Source: Neorhizobium tomejilense (GTDB taxonomy: Bacteria > Pseudomonadota > Alphaproteobacteria > Rhizobiales > Rhizobiaceae). From it: DNA of 64,000 bases. The position numbers and the translations under genes were made by a program. A model generated the notes under the pieces. The model was not told where the DNA came from. It did not search any database and saw only the letters and a program-made list of their open reading frames with translations. The stretch is from assembly GCA_002968845.1 (NCBI GenBank), contig PVBG01000022.1, forward strand, positions 25,180 to 89,179. Reading direction: 5' to 3'. Below, in pieces: positions 34,636 to 42,570 of the stretch (the first letter of the stretch is position 1; every line of letters begins with the position of its first letter).

Positions 34636-34699
34636 TTCAATCTCATGGCATAACCTGAAACGGTCTCTCACGCTGGCAGAAGCTCGAGCCATGACGTGT

Positions 34700-35302
34700 T
34701 CAGGGACCAGCTTGGCCGAGCTGCGGGGCGGTGCCCAGTTTCAACAGAGCCATGAACAAACGGATGCCGCCCTCAAACTCCGGCCCGGCGCCGCGTGTGT
34801 GCTTGATCCCATCCATCGCCGCGACAACCAGTGCGGCCAGCTCCGTGGGTTGAGTCTGCAGGGTGGCGAGGTCGATCTCCCGGGTTTTCTCGGCTTCGCT
34901 CAGCGCCTTGATCAGCAGGTCCAGCAGCCTTGCCCGCGCCTCCAGCGCAATGTCGGGTGCCAGTTCGGTGCTGGCGGCAAAAAGCTCTTCGGCATTGTGA
35001 CCGCCCCCGAATGGCGTGATCAGGCCTTCCTGAAAGGCGCGTATGGCGGCCGTTATGCGGTCGAAGATGCTGCCGGAGCGGTCGAGTGCCGCCTTGACGT
35101 TGTTCATCGTACTGAGATGCTCGCGCTTCGACCCGGCCCGAAAGAGTTCTTCCTTGCTGTTGAAGCAGAGATAGAGCGAGGCCCGCGATATCTTCGCCGC
35201 ACGGGCAATATCGGCCATGGTCGTCTTTCGAAATCCGAAACGGACGAAGACGGGCAGGGCGGCGTCGAGAATCAGGTCTGTCTTGGAAGCGGTTTCGTTC
35301 AT
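34700..35302 (-). CDS. TetR/AcrR family transcriptional regulator
   Basis: This 200-residue protein has the TetR N-terminal helix-turn-helix (ILDAALPVFVRFGFRKTTMADIARAA, quoted in part as FGFRKTTMADIARAA, then RASLYLCFNSKEELF) at residues 10-56. The C-terminal ligand domain is divergent. The ligand is unknown. A TAGACAT/ATGTCTA dyad 44 bases upstream of its start may be its operator and would also control the divergent gene at 35476. Confidence 0.93.
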   Translation of the reverse strand: MNETASKTDLILDAALPVFVRFGFRKTTMADIARAAKISRASLYLCFNSKEELFRAGSKREHLSTMNNVKAALDRSGSIFDRITAAIRAFQEGLITPFGGGHNAEELFAASTELAPDIALEARARLLDLLIKALSEAEKTREIDLATLQTQPTELAALVVAAMDGIKHTRGAGPEFEGGIRLFMALLKLGTAPQLGQAGP

Positions 35303-35345
35303 CTGGACATATTGACACTCGGCGTCTTATTGGTCAAAAGACGAT

Positions 35346-35370
35346 TAGACATTTTTGATCCATATGTCTA
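35346..35370. promoter_or_regulatory. Probable TetR operator
   Basis: TAGACAT (35346-35352) and ATGTCTA (35364-35370) form a perfect 7-bp inverted repeat with an 11-base spacer, in the gap between the divergent tetR-type gene and the NTF2-like gene. TetR repressors usually bind such dyads in their own promoter. Confidence 0.5.
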
Positions 35371-35475
35371 TTTGAGGTGGCGCCCGACTGATCGGGGGTC
35401 TATCTGCCGCAGGTTTGGCTGGAACGCCCTCGGCCGCCGCCGAAGCCTGCTTGTCCTGAAAAACTGGAGACGCCC

Positions 35476-35877
35476 GTGACTCGCGACATTGCTACCGAAG
35501 AAAACCGAATCCGCCAGACCGAACGGGCAAGGCTAAGCACCCTGGTCAGCGGCGACGTGGCAGCGGCGGAAGTCTATCACGCGGCGGATTTCCAGCTGAT
35601 CACGCCGATCGGCGCCGTTCTGTCGCGGGATCAATATCTCGGCGCGATCGCGTCCGGACACATCAAATATCTCACCTGGGAACCGGAGGAAATCGCTGTC
35701 CGTCTTTACGGCCCTGCGGCCGTCATCCGCTACCGAGCTCGGCTGGCCGTCGTTTTCGGCGGGCACCATGTGCCCCTCAGCGGCTATTGGCATACCGACA
35801 GCTACGAATATCGCGACGATCTCTGGGTTGCCGTATGGTCGCAGGCGACTGCCATCAGTCACGGCAGTCCCGAATAA
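35476..35877 (+). CDS. NTF2-like / DUF4440 family protein
   Basis: A 133-residue SnoaL-like fold protein: an N-terminal helix (IRQTERARLSTLVSGDVAAAEVYHAADFQLITPIG, quoted in part as LVSGDVAAAEVYHAADF), RDQYLGAIASGHIKYL, and strands ending in DLWVAVWSQAT. DUF4440 proteins are small cavity proteins, some acting as isomerases, but no catalytic assignment can be made. The GTG start at 35476 has GGAGA nearby. It is divergent from the TetR regulator, which probably controls it. Confidence 0.85.
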   Translation: MTRDIATEENRIRQTERARLSTLVSGDVAAAEVYHAADFQLITPIGAVLSRDQYLGAIASGHIKYLTWEPEEIAVRLYGPAAVIRYRARLAVVFGGHHVPLSGYWHTDSYEYRDDLWVAVWSQATAISHGSPE

Positions 35878-35895
35878 CCCGCACGGTCAAAGGCA

Positions 35896-35925
35896 ACGAA
35901 GCTCTCGGGTGACGCGCAGCTTCGT
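35896..35925. terminator. Hairpin between convergent genes
   Basis: ACGAAGCT (35896-35903) and AGCTTCGT (35918-35925) are perfect complements around a 14-base loop, between the NTF2-like gene and the convergent AraC gene. No strong T run follows, so termination is only likely. Confidence 0.4.
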
Positions 35926-35932
35926 CTCATTG

Positions 35933-36484
35933 TCAGTTGAGCGGAGCAACGGTTGTCTCCTGAACGCCATATCCAGATCCTTCGAGCAGCATCCGCTTTC
36001 GCCATGCTTTGGGAGCTATTCCGTAAAGACGGCGGAAGCTGTTGGTAAGATGCGCCTGGTCGGTCATGCCGCATTCCAGGGCGATCTGGCAGAGAGGTTC
36101 ATCCGTGCCCGCCATCATCCGACAGGCCATTTCCATCCGCCTGCGGGTGACGTATTTGTGCGGCGTCTCGCCAAGGCTTGCCTTGAAGGCCCGCTGGAAA
36201 TGGCCGCTGCTCAGATTGCAGAGACCGGCCAGGGCCTCGACGCGGATTGTCGAGCGGAGGTACAGGTCGACATAGGCCTGCACATTGCGCATTTGCCACG
36301 GGGCCAGGCCGCCAACGGCGATTTGACGGAGGTTGGGGTCCGGTCCGGACTGGTCGGGATTTCGGGGGGCCTGTCCGGCGACAAGTCCTTCGAGGTCGAT
36401 CTCCGACGCCCGATATCTTGAAACATCAGTGCGCTTTGCGGAAGGGTCGGCAGGCGGGGTCTGCGCGGACTGTGGGATCTGCAT
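35933..36484 (-). CDS. AraC family transcriptional regulator (short form)
   Basis: This 183-residue protein is mostly a C-terminal AraC/XylS DNA-binding domain (about 75-175): VEALAGLCNLSSGHFQRAFKASLGETPHKYV for the first helix-turn-helix (quoted in part, LCNLSSGHFQRAF) and IALECGMTDQAHLTNSFRRLYGIAP for the second (in part, CGMTDQAHLTNSFRR). No sensor domain is present; the first about 60 residues look disordered. Its target is not evident from the neighbours. Confidence 0.9.
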   Translation of the reverse strand: MQIPQSAQTPPADPSAKRTDVSRYRASEIDLEGLVAGQAPRNPDQSGPDPNLRQIAVGGLAPWQMRNVQAYVDLYLRSTIRVEALAGLCNLSSGHFQRAFKASLGETPHKYVTRRRMEMACRMMAGTDEPLCQIALECGMTDQAHLTNSFRRLYGIAPKAWRKRMLLEGSGYGVQETTVAPLN

Positions 36485-36657
36485 CCTAAGTCTCCTCCAT
36501 CTCAGTGTGCTTCGTCGATAATCGGAGTCTAACGCCGAGGCAGGCGGTGAGACTATTGGACAAGGGGACTTGTCCCCCTATCCAAAGGTATGACCGGGAC
36601 CCACTGAAATTGCCTGGCCACCTTCGGAAGCCTGCGTTTCTGTCCCGCGGCCACATC

Positions 36658-36688
36658 AAAAAAGCTCCGGGACGACGGTTCCGGAGCT
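36658..36688 (-). terminator. Rho-independent terminator of the minus-strand dehydratase gene
   Basis: On the minus strand AGCTCCGG (36688-36681) pairs with CCGGAGCT (36670-36663) and runs into six T (plus-strand A run 36658-36663). It lies about 45 bases after the stop of the gene at 36734. Confidence 0.85.
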
Positions 36689-36733
36689 GTTGCTTTCTTT
36701 GGCAGTCGGTGAAGCGCCGGCAGCGGCGCCGGT

Positions 36734-37930
36734 TCAGTCGAAGAATGCCCTGTCATCTTCGGTGAGATAACGCCTGGCCTTTTCGGGTACGAGATCGACG
36801 CCCATGCCAGGCCGGTCGATGACTTCGATGAAGCCGTCCCTGACGATCGTTTCCGGCAGGCCTTCGACGATGTCGTACCACCAGGCGGGATCGCCGGTCG
36901 TATATTCAAAGGCGATGAAATTGTTGGGAAGGGTGGCAGAGACCTGGATGAGGGCGGCGAGCCCGAGCAGCCCATTCGCCGTGCCATGCGGCGCCATCAG
37001 GATCGAATGCAGGTCGGCATATTCGGCGATCCATTTCAGTTCGGCGATGCCACCGACATCGGCAGGGTCCGGGCCGACCACATGGACGGCCTGGCCCTCG
37101 ATCAGTTCCTTGAAGTTTTGCCGGAGATAGATCTGTTCGCCGGTATGGATAGGCGTCGTGCTCGCGCGGGTCAGCTCACGATAGACGCCGGCATTGACCC
37201 AGGGCGTATAATCTCCCGAGAGGAGGTCCTCGACCCAGAGAAGATTGTATTGCTCCAGCATGCGCACGAGGCGGATCGCGTCTGGCAGCATCCAGCCGGG
37301 GCCGCAGTCGAGCGCCAGGCCTATGCTGTCGCCGGCGACTTCCTTCATCGCGGCGACACAATCGACGAAATGCCGCAGGCCCTTTTCGGTGATCGGGCCG
37401 CGATCGAGCGCCCCATGGAAGGGGCTGGCATTCGGCTCGTGGTAGTAAAAATTCTCGACCGTGCGCTTCATCGGCGAATGGAAGCCGATCGGCTGCTTGA
37501 TGATGGTGAAGCCTTCCGGCAGCGCCATCATCTTCTTGAGATCGTCGGCGAGGTCCTCCGGCCGGTGGTCGGTCATCGGGAAGCGGATCGAGCCGTTATA
37601 GACGCGCACGCGATCGCGCACCTTGCCGCCGAGAAGCTTGTAGACGGGCACGTTGGCGGCCTTGCCGGCAATGTCCCACAGCGCCATCTCGATGACGCTG
37701 ACGGCGGAGCCCCAGGGCTTGAAGCCGCCGCGCTGGCGGATCTTCAGCATGACGCGCTCGACATTGGTCGGGTCCTCGCCGATCAGTGCGTCTCGGAAGG
37801 CGAGGATATGGGACTTCAGGTAGGGCTTCCAGGTCTCGGCCTGCCCGTAACCCGAGATGCCCTCGTCGGTGACGATCCGCACGATCGGGCTTTTGCCGAT
37901 GACCGCGCATTTGAGATCGACGATCTTCAT
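36734..37930 (-). CDS. Mandelate racemase/muconate lactonizing enzyme family dehydratase
   Basis: A 398-residue enolase-superfamily enzyme. The N-terminal capping domain (about 1-125) ends in YKLLGGKVRDRV. The barrel holds the three metal ligands in ALDCG (Asp), WVEDLL (Glu) and HTGEQIY (Glu), with a later His in MAPHGTANG and a Lys in TIIKQPI as candidate acid/base residues. Relatives dehydrate sugar acids to 2-keto-3-deoxy acids. The substrate is not known. It is divergent-operon context for the sugar-acid locus: the IclR gene lies immediately upstream on the same strand (30 bases between). Confidence 0.88.
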   Translation of the reverse strand: MKIVDLKCAVIGKSPIVRIVTDEGISGYGQAETWKPYLKSHILAFRDALIGEDPTNVERVMLKIRQRGGFKPWGSAVSVIEMALWDIAGKAANVPVYKLLGGKVRDRVRVYNGSIRFPMTDHRPEDLADDLKKMMALPEGFTIIKQPIGFHSPMKRTVENFYYHEPNASPFHGALDRGPITEKGLRHFVDCVAAMKEVAGDSIGLALDCGPGWMLPDAIRLVRMLEQYNLLWVEDLLSGDYTPWVNAGVYRELTRASTTPIHTGEQIYLRQNFKELIEGQAVHVVGPDPADVGGIAELKWIAEYADLHSILMAPHGTANGLLGLAALIQVSATLPNNFIAFEYTTGDPAWWYDIVEGLPETIVRDGFIEVIDRPGMGVDLVPEKARRYLTEDDRAFFD

Positions 37931-37960
37931 TCTTCCTCCCAGCCGACATTCCAGCCCTGA

Positions 37961-38743
37961 TCAGGACGGCATTGCTTCGCTTATCGCCCGCGCGGCATCG
38001 ATGGCGGCAAGCCGGATCTCCTCCATGCGGCTCGCCTCCGCCCCGGCGAGATAAGGAATGCTGATCGCCGCGACCACCCGTCCGGTCCTGTCCCGCACCG
38101 GGGCGGCAAAGGCCTGGATGCTGGGGGCGTTTTCGCCCCTGTCCTGCGCCCAGCCCAGCCGCTTGATGCGGGTCAGTTCCGTCATCAGCCGCTTCGGATC
38201 GGTCAGTGACTTGGGCGTATAGGCAATCAGGGGCTTTGCGAGCCAGGCAGCCATCTCCTCGGGCGGCAGATGCGCCAGCAGCAGCTTGCTGGCGGCGCCG
38301 GCGTGGATGGGCATGCGCTGGCCGGGCGCTACCGTCAAAGCATATTGCCGGCGGCCCTGCGCCGCTGCCAGAACGAGAATGCCGTCCTGGTCGATGACCG
38401 ACAGTTTGCTGCCTTCGCCGATTTCCGCCGACAGCTTGTCGAGGAAAGGTTGTGCCAGTGCCGCGAGGTCGACCTCGCTGACGCCGGCGACCACATGCGA
38501 GGCAAGCGACAGCAGGCGCCGCCCCAGATGATAGGCCCCAGTATCGTCCCGGCGAACCATGTCGTGGCCCTGCAGCGTGTTGACGATGCGGTAGATGGTG
38601 GTGCGGGGCAGCGACAGGAGGGCCGTCAGCTCGCGGATCGTTGCGCCATTCGGCCGTCGTTCCAGCTGCTCGAGGACATCCATCATCCGGTCGATGACCG
38701 GGATCGTGTACTTCGACGCGCCGGCGTCACTGATTTGATCCAT
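37961..38743 (-). CDS. IclR family transcriptional regulator
   Basis: This 260-residue regulator has an N-terminal winged helix-turn-helix (ATIRELTALLSLPRTTIYRIVNTLQGHDMV, quoted in part as LPRTTIYRIVNTLQ) and a GAF-like effector domain (about 90-255) containing HAGAASKLLLAHLP and FAAPVRDRTGRVVAAISI. IclR proteins usually bind a small acid and repress or activate adjacent catabolic genes. The ATG at 38743 is used; the upstream in-frame start overlaps the promoter dyad. It is transcribed away from the RraA operon and probably controls both directions via the dyad at 38795-38813. Confidence 0.93.
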   Translation of the reverse strand: MDQISDAGASKYTIPVIDRMMDVLEQLERRPNGATIRELTALLSLPRTTIYRIVNTLQGHDMVRRDDTGAYHLGRRLLSLASHVVAGVSEVDLAALAQPFLDKLSAEIGEGSKLSVIDQDGILVLAAAQGRRQYALTVAPGQRMPIHAGAASKLLLAHLPPEEMAAWLAKPLIAYTPKSLTDPKRLMTELTRIKRLGWAQDRGENAPSIQAFAAPVRDRTGRVVAAISIPYLAGAEASRMEEIRLAAIDAARAISEAMPS

Positions 38744-38758
38744 GGAATAGGTTCGCCG

Positions 38759-38788
38759 TTGACAATCGGTTCGGCATCTTCCTATCAT
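38759..38788 (+). promoter_or_regulatory. Promoter of the sugar-acid operon
   Basis: TTGACA (38759-38764) and TATCAT (38783-38788) are 18 bases apart. The operator-like dyad starts seven bases after the -10, placing it over the expected transcription start, a position suited to repression. Confidence 0.6.
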
Positions 38789-38794
38789 GCATTA

Positions 38795-38820
38795 TTGAAC
38801 TTCGGAAGTTCAAATATGAA
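38795..38820. promoter_or_regulatory. Operator-like dyad and repeated 12-mer, probable IclR-type site
   Basis: TTGAACTT (38795-38802) and AAGTTCAA (38806-38813) form a perfect 8-bp dyad around CGG. The overlapping 12-mer TTCAAATATGAA (38809-38820) recurs at 41326-41337 in front of the mannonate-dehydratase-like gene. Binding by the adjacent IclR protein is an inference from position and symmetry. Confidence 0.55.
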
Positions 38821-38890
38821 TTTGTCCGCAATTATTTTTTCGAGCGACGGGCAGGTTCGCATCAGGTTTCTGCTGGAGGAGGCGGGCCAT

Positions 38891-39586
38891 ATGGAGAGAG
38901 ATTCCGCAGCGATCGCGGCGAAAGCCGCGCGCTTCAACAAGCTGTACACCGCCGCCGTCTACGACATTCTCGATGAGATGGGGCTTCCGCATCAATGCAT
39001 GGATCTCGATATCCGGGCGCTGGACCGCGGCATGCGGATCGCCGGGCCAGCCTTCACCGTCGCCTGCACGGCGGACATGCGCACCGATGACGAATACGAC
39101 AATGAGGAGGTGAAGACCTTCACCTTCTTCCGGCGGATGTATTCCGGCTGTGTCGTGCTGGTCTCGGCGGCGGGGGAGCGCAAGGCCGGTCACTGGGGCG
39201 AGCTGATGAGCACCGGCGCGAAGAGCAAGGGTGCGGTCGGCGTTGTCGTCGATGGCGGCATCCGCGACGGCAACATCCTGATGGGCATGGAAAACTGGCC
39301 GGTCTTCACCCGCTATCTTTCGCCGATCGAATCCCGCCAGCGGACCCGGATCAGCGGCATCGAGGTGCCGATCGCGGTCACCGGAACCTTGACCACCCAG
39401 ATCAGGGTCAATCCGGGCGACTGGATCTTCGGGGACATGGACGGCGTGATCGTCATCCCCGCCGACAAGGTGGATGCGGTGCTGGATCGTGCCGAAGAGA
39501 TCATGGGCATCGAGAACCGCTCGCGCAACGAAATCCGCGCAGGTGCCGACGTCGCCGACGTCTACGCCAAATATGGCCGCCTCTAA
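38891..39586 (+). CDS. RraA-family aldolase-like protein
   Basis: A 231-residue protein of the RraA / 4-hydroxy-4-methyl-2-oxoglutarate aldolase family: AVYDILDEMG, GPAFTVACTAD, ELMSTGAKSKGAVGVVVDGGIRD (quoted in part, GAVGVVVDGGIRDG) and GDWIFGDMDGVIVIP, with the Arg and Asp residues of the divalent-metal aldolase site. Metabolic members cleave 4-hydroxy-2-oxo acids to pyruvate plus an aldehyde or keto acid, which suits a pathway fed by sugar-acid dehydratases. A perfect GGAGGAGG precedes ATG 38891. It is the first gene of the operon. Confidence 0.88.
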   Translation: MERDSAAIAAKAARFNKLYTAAVYDILDEMGLPHQCMDLDIRALDRGMRIAGPAFTVACTADMRTDDEYDNEEVKTFTFFRRMYSGCVVLVSAAGERKAGHWGELMSTGAKSKGAVGVVVDGGIRDGNILMGMENWPVFTRYLSPIESRQRTRISGIEVPIAVTGTLTTQIRVNPGDWIFGDMDGVIVIPADKVDAVLDRAEEIMGIENRSRNEIRAGADVADVYAKYGRL

Positions 39587-39600
39587 CCGGAGAAACTCCC

Positions 39601-40038
39601 ATGCTGACCGTTTCGTCGATCGCCCATGTGGCCATTCGCGTCAAGGATATCGATCGTACCCTCGACTTCTACGTCAACAAGCTCGGCTTTTCGGAAATGA
39701 TGCGCCTCGACCGCGAAGGCCGGCTCTGGCTGGTCTATCTGCGTATTACCGACGACCAGTATCTCGAAATCTTCCCGGAAGGCGAGGGCGACAAGGCGGC
39801 CGAACGCGAGGCGGTCGGCTACAATCATGTCTGCCTTGCCGTGCCGGATATCCAGAAGGCCGTGGCTGAACTCGACGCGCTCGGAATCGAGCGCATCCGC
39901 CCGACGATCAAGGCCGCCGACAACAACTGGCAGACCTGGATCGAGGATCCGGACGGGCATCGCATCGAACTGATGCAGATGGCCGACGACAGCCTGCAGT
40001 TCGAAGCGATCAAGCGCCTGCAGGCGCAGGCCAAATAG
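39601..40038 (+). CDS. VOC-superfamily lactoylglutathione-lyase-like protein
   Basis: This 145-residue protein has the metal-binding pattern of glyoxalase I-type enzymes: HVAIRVKDIDRTLDFYVNKLGF (quoted in part; His 9), YLEIFPEG (Glu), YNHVCLAVPDI (His) and GHRIELMQ (Glu). Its job within a sugar-acid operon may be isomerisation or detoxification of a keto-aldehyde intermediate. It starts 14 bases after the RraA-like gene. Confidence 0.88.
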   Translation: MLTVSSIAHVAIRVKDIDRTLDFYVNKLGFSEMMRLDREGRLWLVYLRITDDQYLEIFPEGEGDKAAEREAVGYNHVCLAVPDIQKAVAELDALGIERIRPTIKAADNNWQTWIEDPDGHRIELMQMADDSLQFEAIKRLQAQAK

Positions 40039-40087
40039 TCACACGGCAATAACGAGGGGTGGGCGACAACCCGCCGGGAGGAGCCTC

Positions 40088-41263
40088 ATGAGGATCGTGC
40101 AGCAGAAGATCTTTGTTGCGAATGTGTCCCGTACCAACTTCGTCTTCGTCAAACTCTATACGGACGAAGGTTACGAGGGTGTCGGCGAGGCGACGCTGGA
40201 GTGGAAAACGAAGACCATCGTCTCTGCGCTCGAGGAATTGGAGCGCGTGCTGATCGGTCGCAATCCGTTCGAGGTCGATGCGATCATCGAGCAGTTGCAC
40301 CGGGATTCTTATTGGCGGACGGGTGCCGTGTTCCGTACGGCGCTTGGTGCCATCGAGGCGGCGTTGCTGGACATCAAGGGCAAGGCGCTCGGCGTGCCGG
40401 TCTTCGAACTGCTCGGCGGCAAATACCGGGATCGCGTCGAATGCTACGCCAACCATTGGTTCTTCGGCGCGGTGACGCCCGACCAATATGCCGAGAATGC
40501 GCGCAAGGCCGTCGCCATGGGTTATCGCGCCCTCAAATGGGACCCGTTCGACGTCGCCGACCTGGAGATGAGCCGCAAGCAGCGCCGCCAGACGATCGAT
40601 ATCGTCGCCGCCGTGCGAGACGCGGTTGGTCCGGACGTCGACCTGATGCTCGACGTTCACGGCCGGCTCAACGTGCCGACGGCGATCGCCATGTGCCGAG
40701 AACTGGCACCTTATAACCTGCGATGGATCGAGGAGCCGACGCCGCCCGAGAGCATCGATGCCCTGGTGGACGTGCGGGAGAAAAGCCCGGTGCCGATCGC
40801 GGCCGGCGAGCGCTGGTACGAGCCCGGCAAGTTCCTCGAGGCGCTCAGCAAGAAGGCGGTTGATATCCTGCAGCCGGACGTCTCGCATGCCGGCGGGCTC
40901 GGCGAGACGAAGCGCATTTCGCACATGGCGCATCACCACCTGATCCCGGTCGCGCCGCACAATCCGGTCGGCCCGGTGATGAACGCGATGACGCTGCATA
41001 TGTCGGTCGCCATCCCGAATTTCTCGATCTTCGAGACGGTTTCGGTGGATGTGCCGTGGCGCAAGGAGCTGGTGCGCGAAACGCTGCAGTTCGAGGACGG
41101 GGCGATCCTGGCGCCGACCGCGCCGGGGCTCGGGGTGGAGCTCATCGAGGAAGCCTGCGGCCGCTACCCCTATGTGCCTTACAATGTGCCTTTGTTCGAC
41201 GGCAGCATGAACACCAGCGGCGTTGCCACCGGCGCAGCCACGTTGGAGGACGGCAGGCGTTGA
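40088..41263 (+). CDS. Enolase-superfamily sugar-acid dehydratase (galactonate-dehydratase-like)
   Basis: A 391-residue MR/MLE-family enzyme: capping domain to about 125 (FELLGGKYRDRVE), then barrel motifs ALKWDPF, LMLDVHGRL (Asp plus His, as in galactonate dehydratases), WIEEPTPPE and IAAGERWYEP for the metal-ligand Glu residues, and VAPHNPVGP with the catalytic His. It probably dehydrates an aldonic acid to a 2-keto-3-deoxy acid. It is only distantly related to the minus-strand homolog at 36734, so two dehydration reactions are likely. Confidence 0.88.
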   Translation: MRIVQQKIFVANVSRTNFVFVKLYTDEGYEGVGEATLEWKTKTIVSALEELERVLIGRNPFEVDAIIEQLHRDSYWRTGAVFRTALGAIEAALLDIKGKALGVPVFELLGGKYRDRVECYANHWFFGAVTPDQYAENARKAVAMGYRALKWDPFDVADLEMSRKQRRQTIDIVAAVRDAVGPDVDLMLDVHGRLNVPTAIAMCRELAPYNLRWIEEPTPPESIDALVDVREKSPVPIAAGERWYEPGKFLEALSKKAVDILQPDVSHAGGLGETKRISHMAHHHLIPVAPHNPVGPVMNAMTLHMSVAIPNFSIFETVSVDVPWRKELVRETLQFEDGAILAPTAPGLGVELIEEACGRYPYVPYNVPLFDGSMNTSGVATGAATLEDGRR

Positions 41264-41277
41264 TGACGGCGGAACAA

Positions 41278-41337
41278 TTGACAATCGGGCCTTCTGGGCG
41301 CAAGTTATATTGCGAATTGATGACATTCAAATATGAA
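41278..41337 (+). promoter_or_regulatory. Second promoter/operator region in the sugar-acid locus
   Basis: TTGACAATCGG (41278-41288) is identical to the sequence at 38759-38769, and TTCAAATATGAA (41326-41337) repeats 38809-38820. A TTATAT at 41305-41310 is a possible but badly spaced -10. The shared flanking blocks in front of both halves of the locus suggest common control. Confidence 0.5.
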
Positions 41338-41378
41338 CTAATCGGCAACAAAGCCGGGCGTCAATCGGGGAGGGTAAC

Positions 41379-42512
41379 GTGCGGGTAGGTCTGACCCTGT
41401 TCGGCGATCATCTGTCGGAGGATGGCGCGCGTTATGCGAGCCAGCTCGGCGTCGGCGATGTCGTCATTCACCTGACCCAATATGCCCGCAATGCCGACAA
41501 CAGCGCCTATCGCAACGGCGGTGTCGGCCCCATCAACGGCGAATGCATCGACATGCCGCTGTGGACCTACGACGATATGGCCGACACGGTCGCGATGCTC
41601 GCAAAGCATGGGCTCAAGGTCGCGGCGTTGGAAAACCTGTCGCCCAATTTCTGGTCGGATATCCTGCTCGACGGGCCGAAGAAACACGAACAGATGGATG
41701 GGCTGAAGCAGCTCGTCCGCGACGCTGGACGCGCGGGCATCCCGGTGATCGGCTACAATTTTTCGATCGCCGGTGTCTGGGGCTGGCAGCGCAAGCGCGT
41801 CGCCCGCGGCGGGGCGATGACAGCGGTGTTCTTCGGCGACGAATTCGATACCGGCGACCCGATCCCCGACGGAATGCTCTGGAACATGCGGTACCGCCAT
41901 CCTGTCGCAGGGGCTGCGCCGATCAGCATCAGCGAGCGGGATCTCTGGTCGCGCCTCGAATGGTTCCTGAAGGAACTCGTGCCGGTGGCGGAAAAGGCGA
42001 ATGTCCGGCTGGCGGCCCATCCCGACGATCCGCCGGTGGAGCGCCTGCGCGGCAATGCTCGTCTCGTCAACGCCCACGCGAAATATCAGCGGCTGCTGGA
42101 TATCGCGCTGAGCCCGGCCAATGCCCTGGAATTCTGCATAGGTTCGCTGCAGGAAATGGTCGATGGCGACGTCTACGAGACGACCCGCCATTTCGCGCGG
42201 CTGGGTGCGATTGCCTACGTTCATTTCCGCAACGTCCGCGGCAAGGTCCCCCATTATGTCGAGACCTTCGTCGATGATGGCGATGTCGAGATGGCGGAAA
42301 TCGTTCGCGTCCTGCGGGACGAGGGCTTTGATGGGGTGATGGTTCCCGATCATGTGCCGGATCTCGATTGCCCGGCCCCATGGCACGCCGGCAACGCCTA
42401 TACGATCGGCTTCATGAAGGCCCTGACGATGAATGCCGATGCGCTGGGACCGGCGCGTTCGCAGGATGTCGCGTATTTCGGAAGAGGAAGGCAGGCCGCA
42501 GCATCGCGGTGA
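41379..42512 (+). CDS. Mannonate dehydratase-like protein (UxuA family)
   Basis: A 377-residue TIM-barrel protein with UxuA-type motifs: VIGYNFSIAGVWG, LAAHPDDPPVERL, LEFCIGSLQEM, AYVHFRNVRGK and PDHVPDL. UxuA dehydrates D-mannonate to 2-keto-3-deoxygluconate. The divergence from the classical enzyme and the N terminus (VGLTLFGDHLSEDG) mean the natural substrate may be a different aldonate. A GTG start at 41379 follows GGGGAGGG. An ABC importer follows. Confidence 0.82.
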   Translation: MRVGLTLFGDHLSEDGARYASQLGVGDVVIHLTQYARNADNSAYRNGGVGPINGECIDMPLWTYDDMADTVAMLAKHGLKVAALENLSPNFWSDILLDGPKKHEQMDGLKQLVRDAGRAGIPVIGYNFSIAGVWGWQRKRVARGGAMTAVFFGDEFDTGDPIPDGMLWNMRYRHPVAGAAPISISERDLWSRLEWFLKELVPVAEKANVRLAAHPDDPPVERLRGNARLVNAHAKYQRLLDIALSPANALEFCIGSLQEMVDGDVYETTRHFARLGAIAYVHFRNVRGKVPHYVETFVDDGDVEMAEIVRVLRDEGFDGVMVPDHVPDLDCPAPWHAGNAYTIGFMKALTMNADALGPARSQDVAYFGRGRQAAASR

Positions 42513-42570
42513 ACCAATCCGGTGGAGGCCGGTAGGGAAAAGGGCGGCATGGAGCCGCGCGGAGGAGGAG

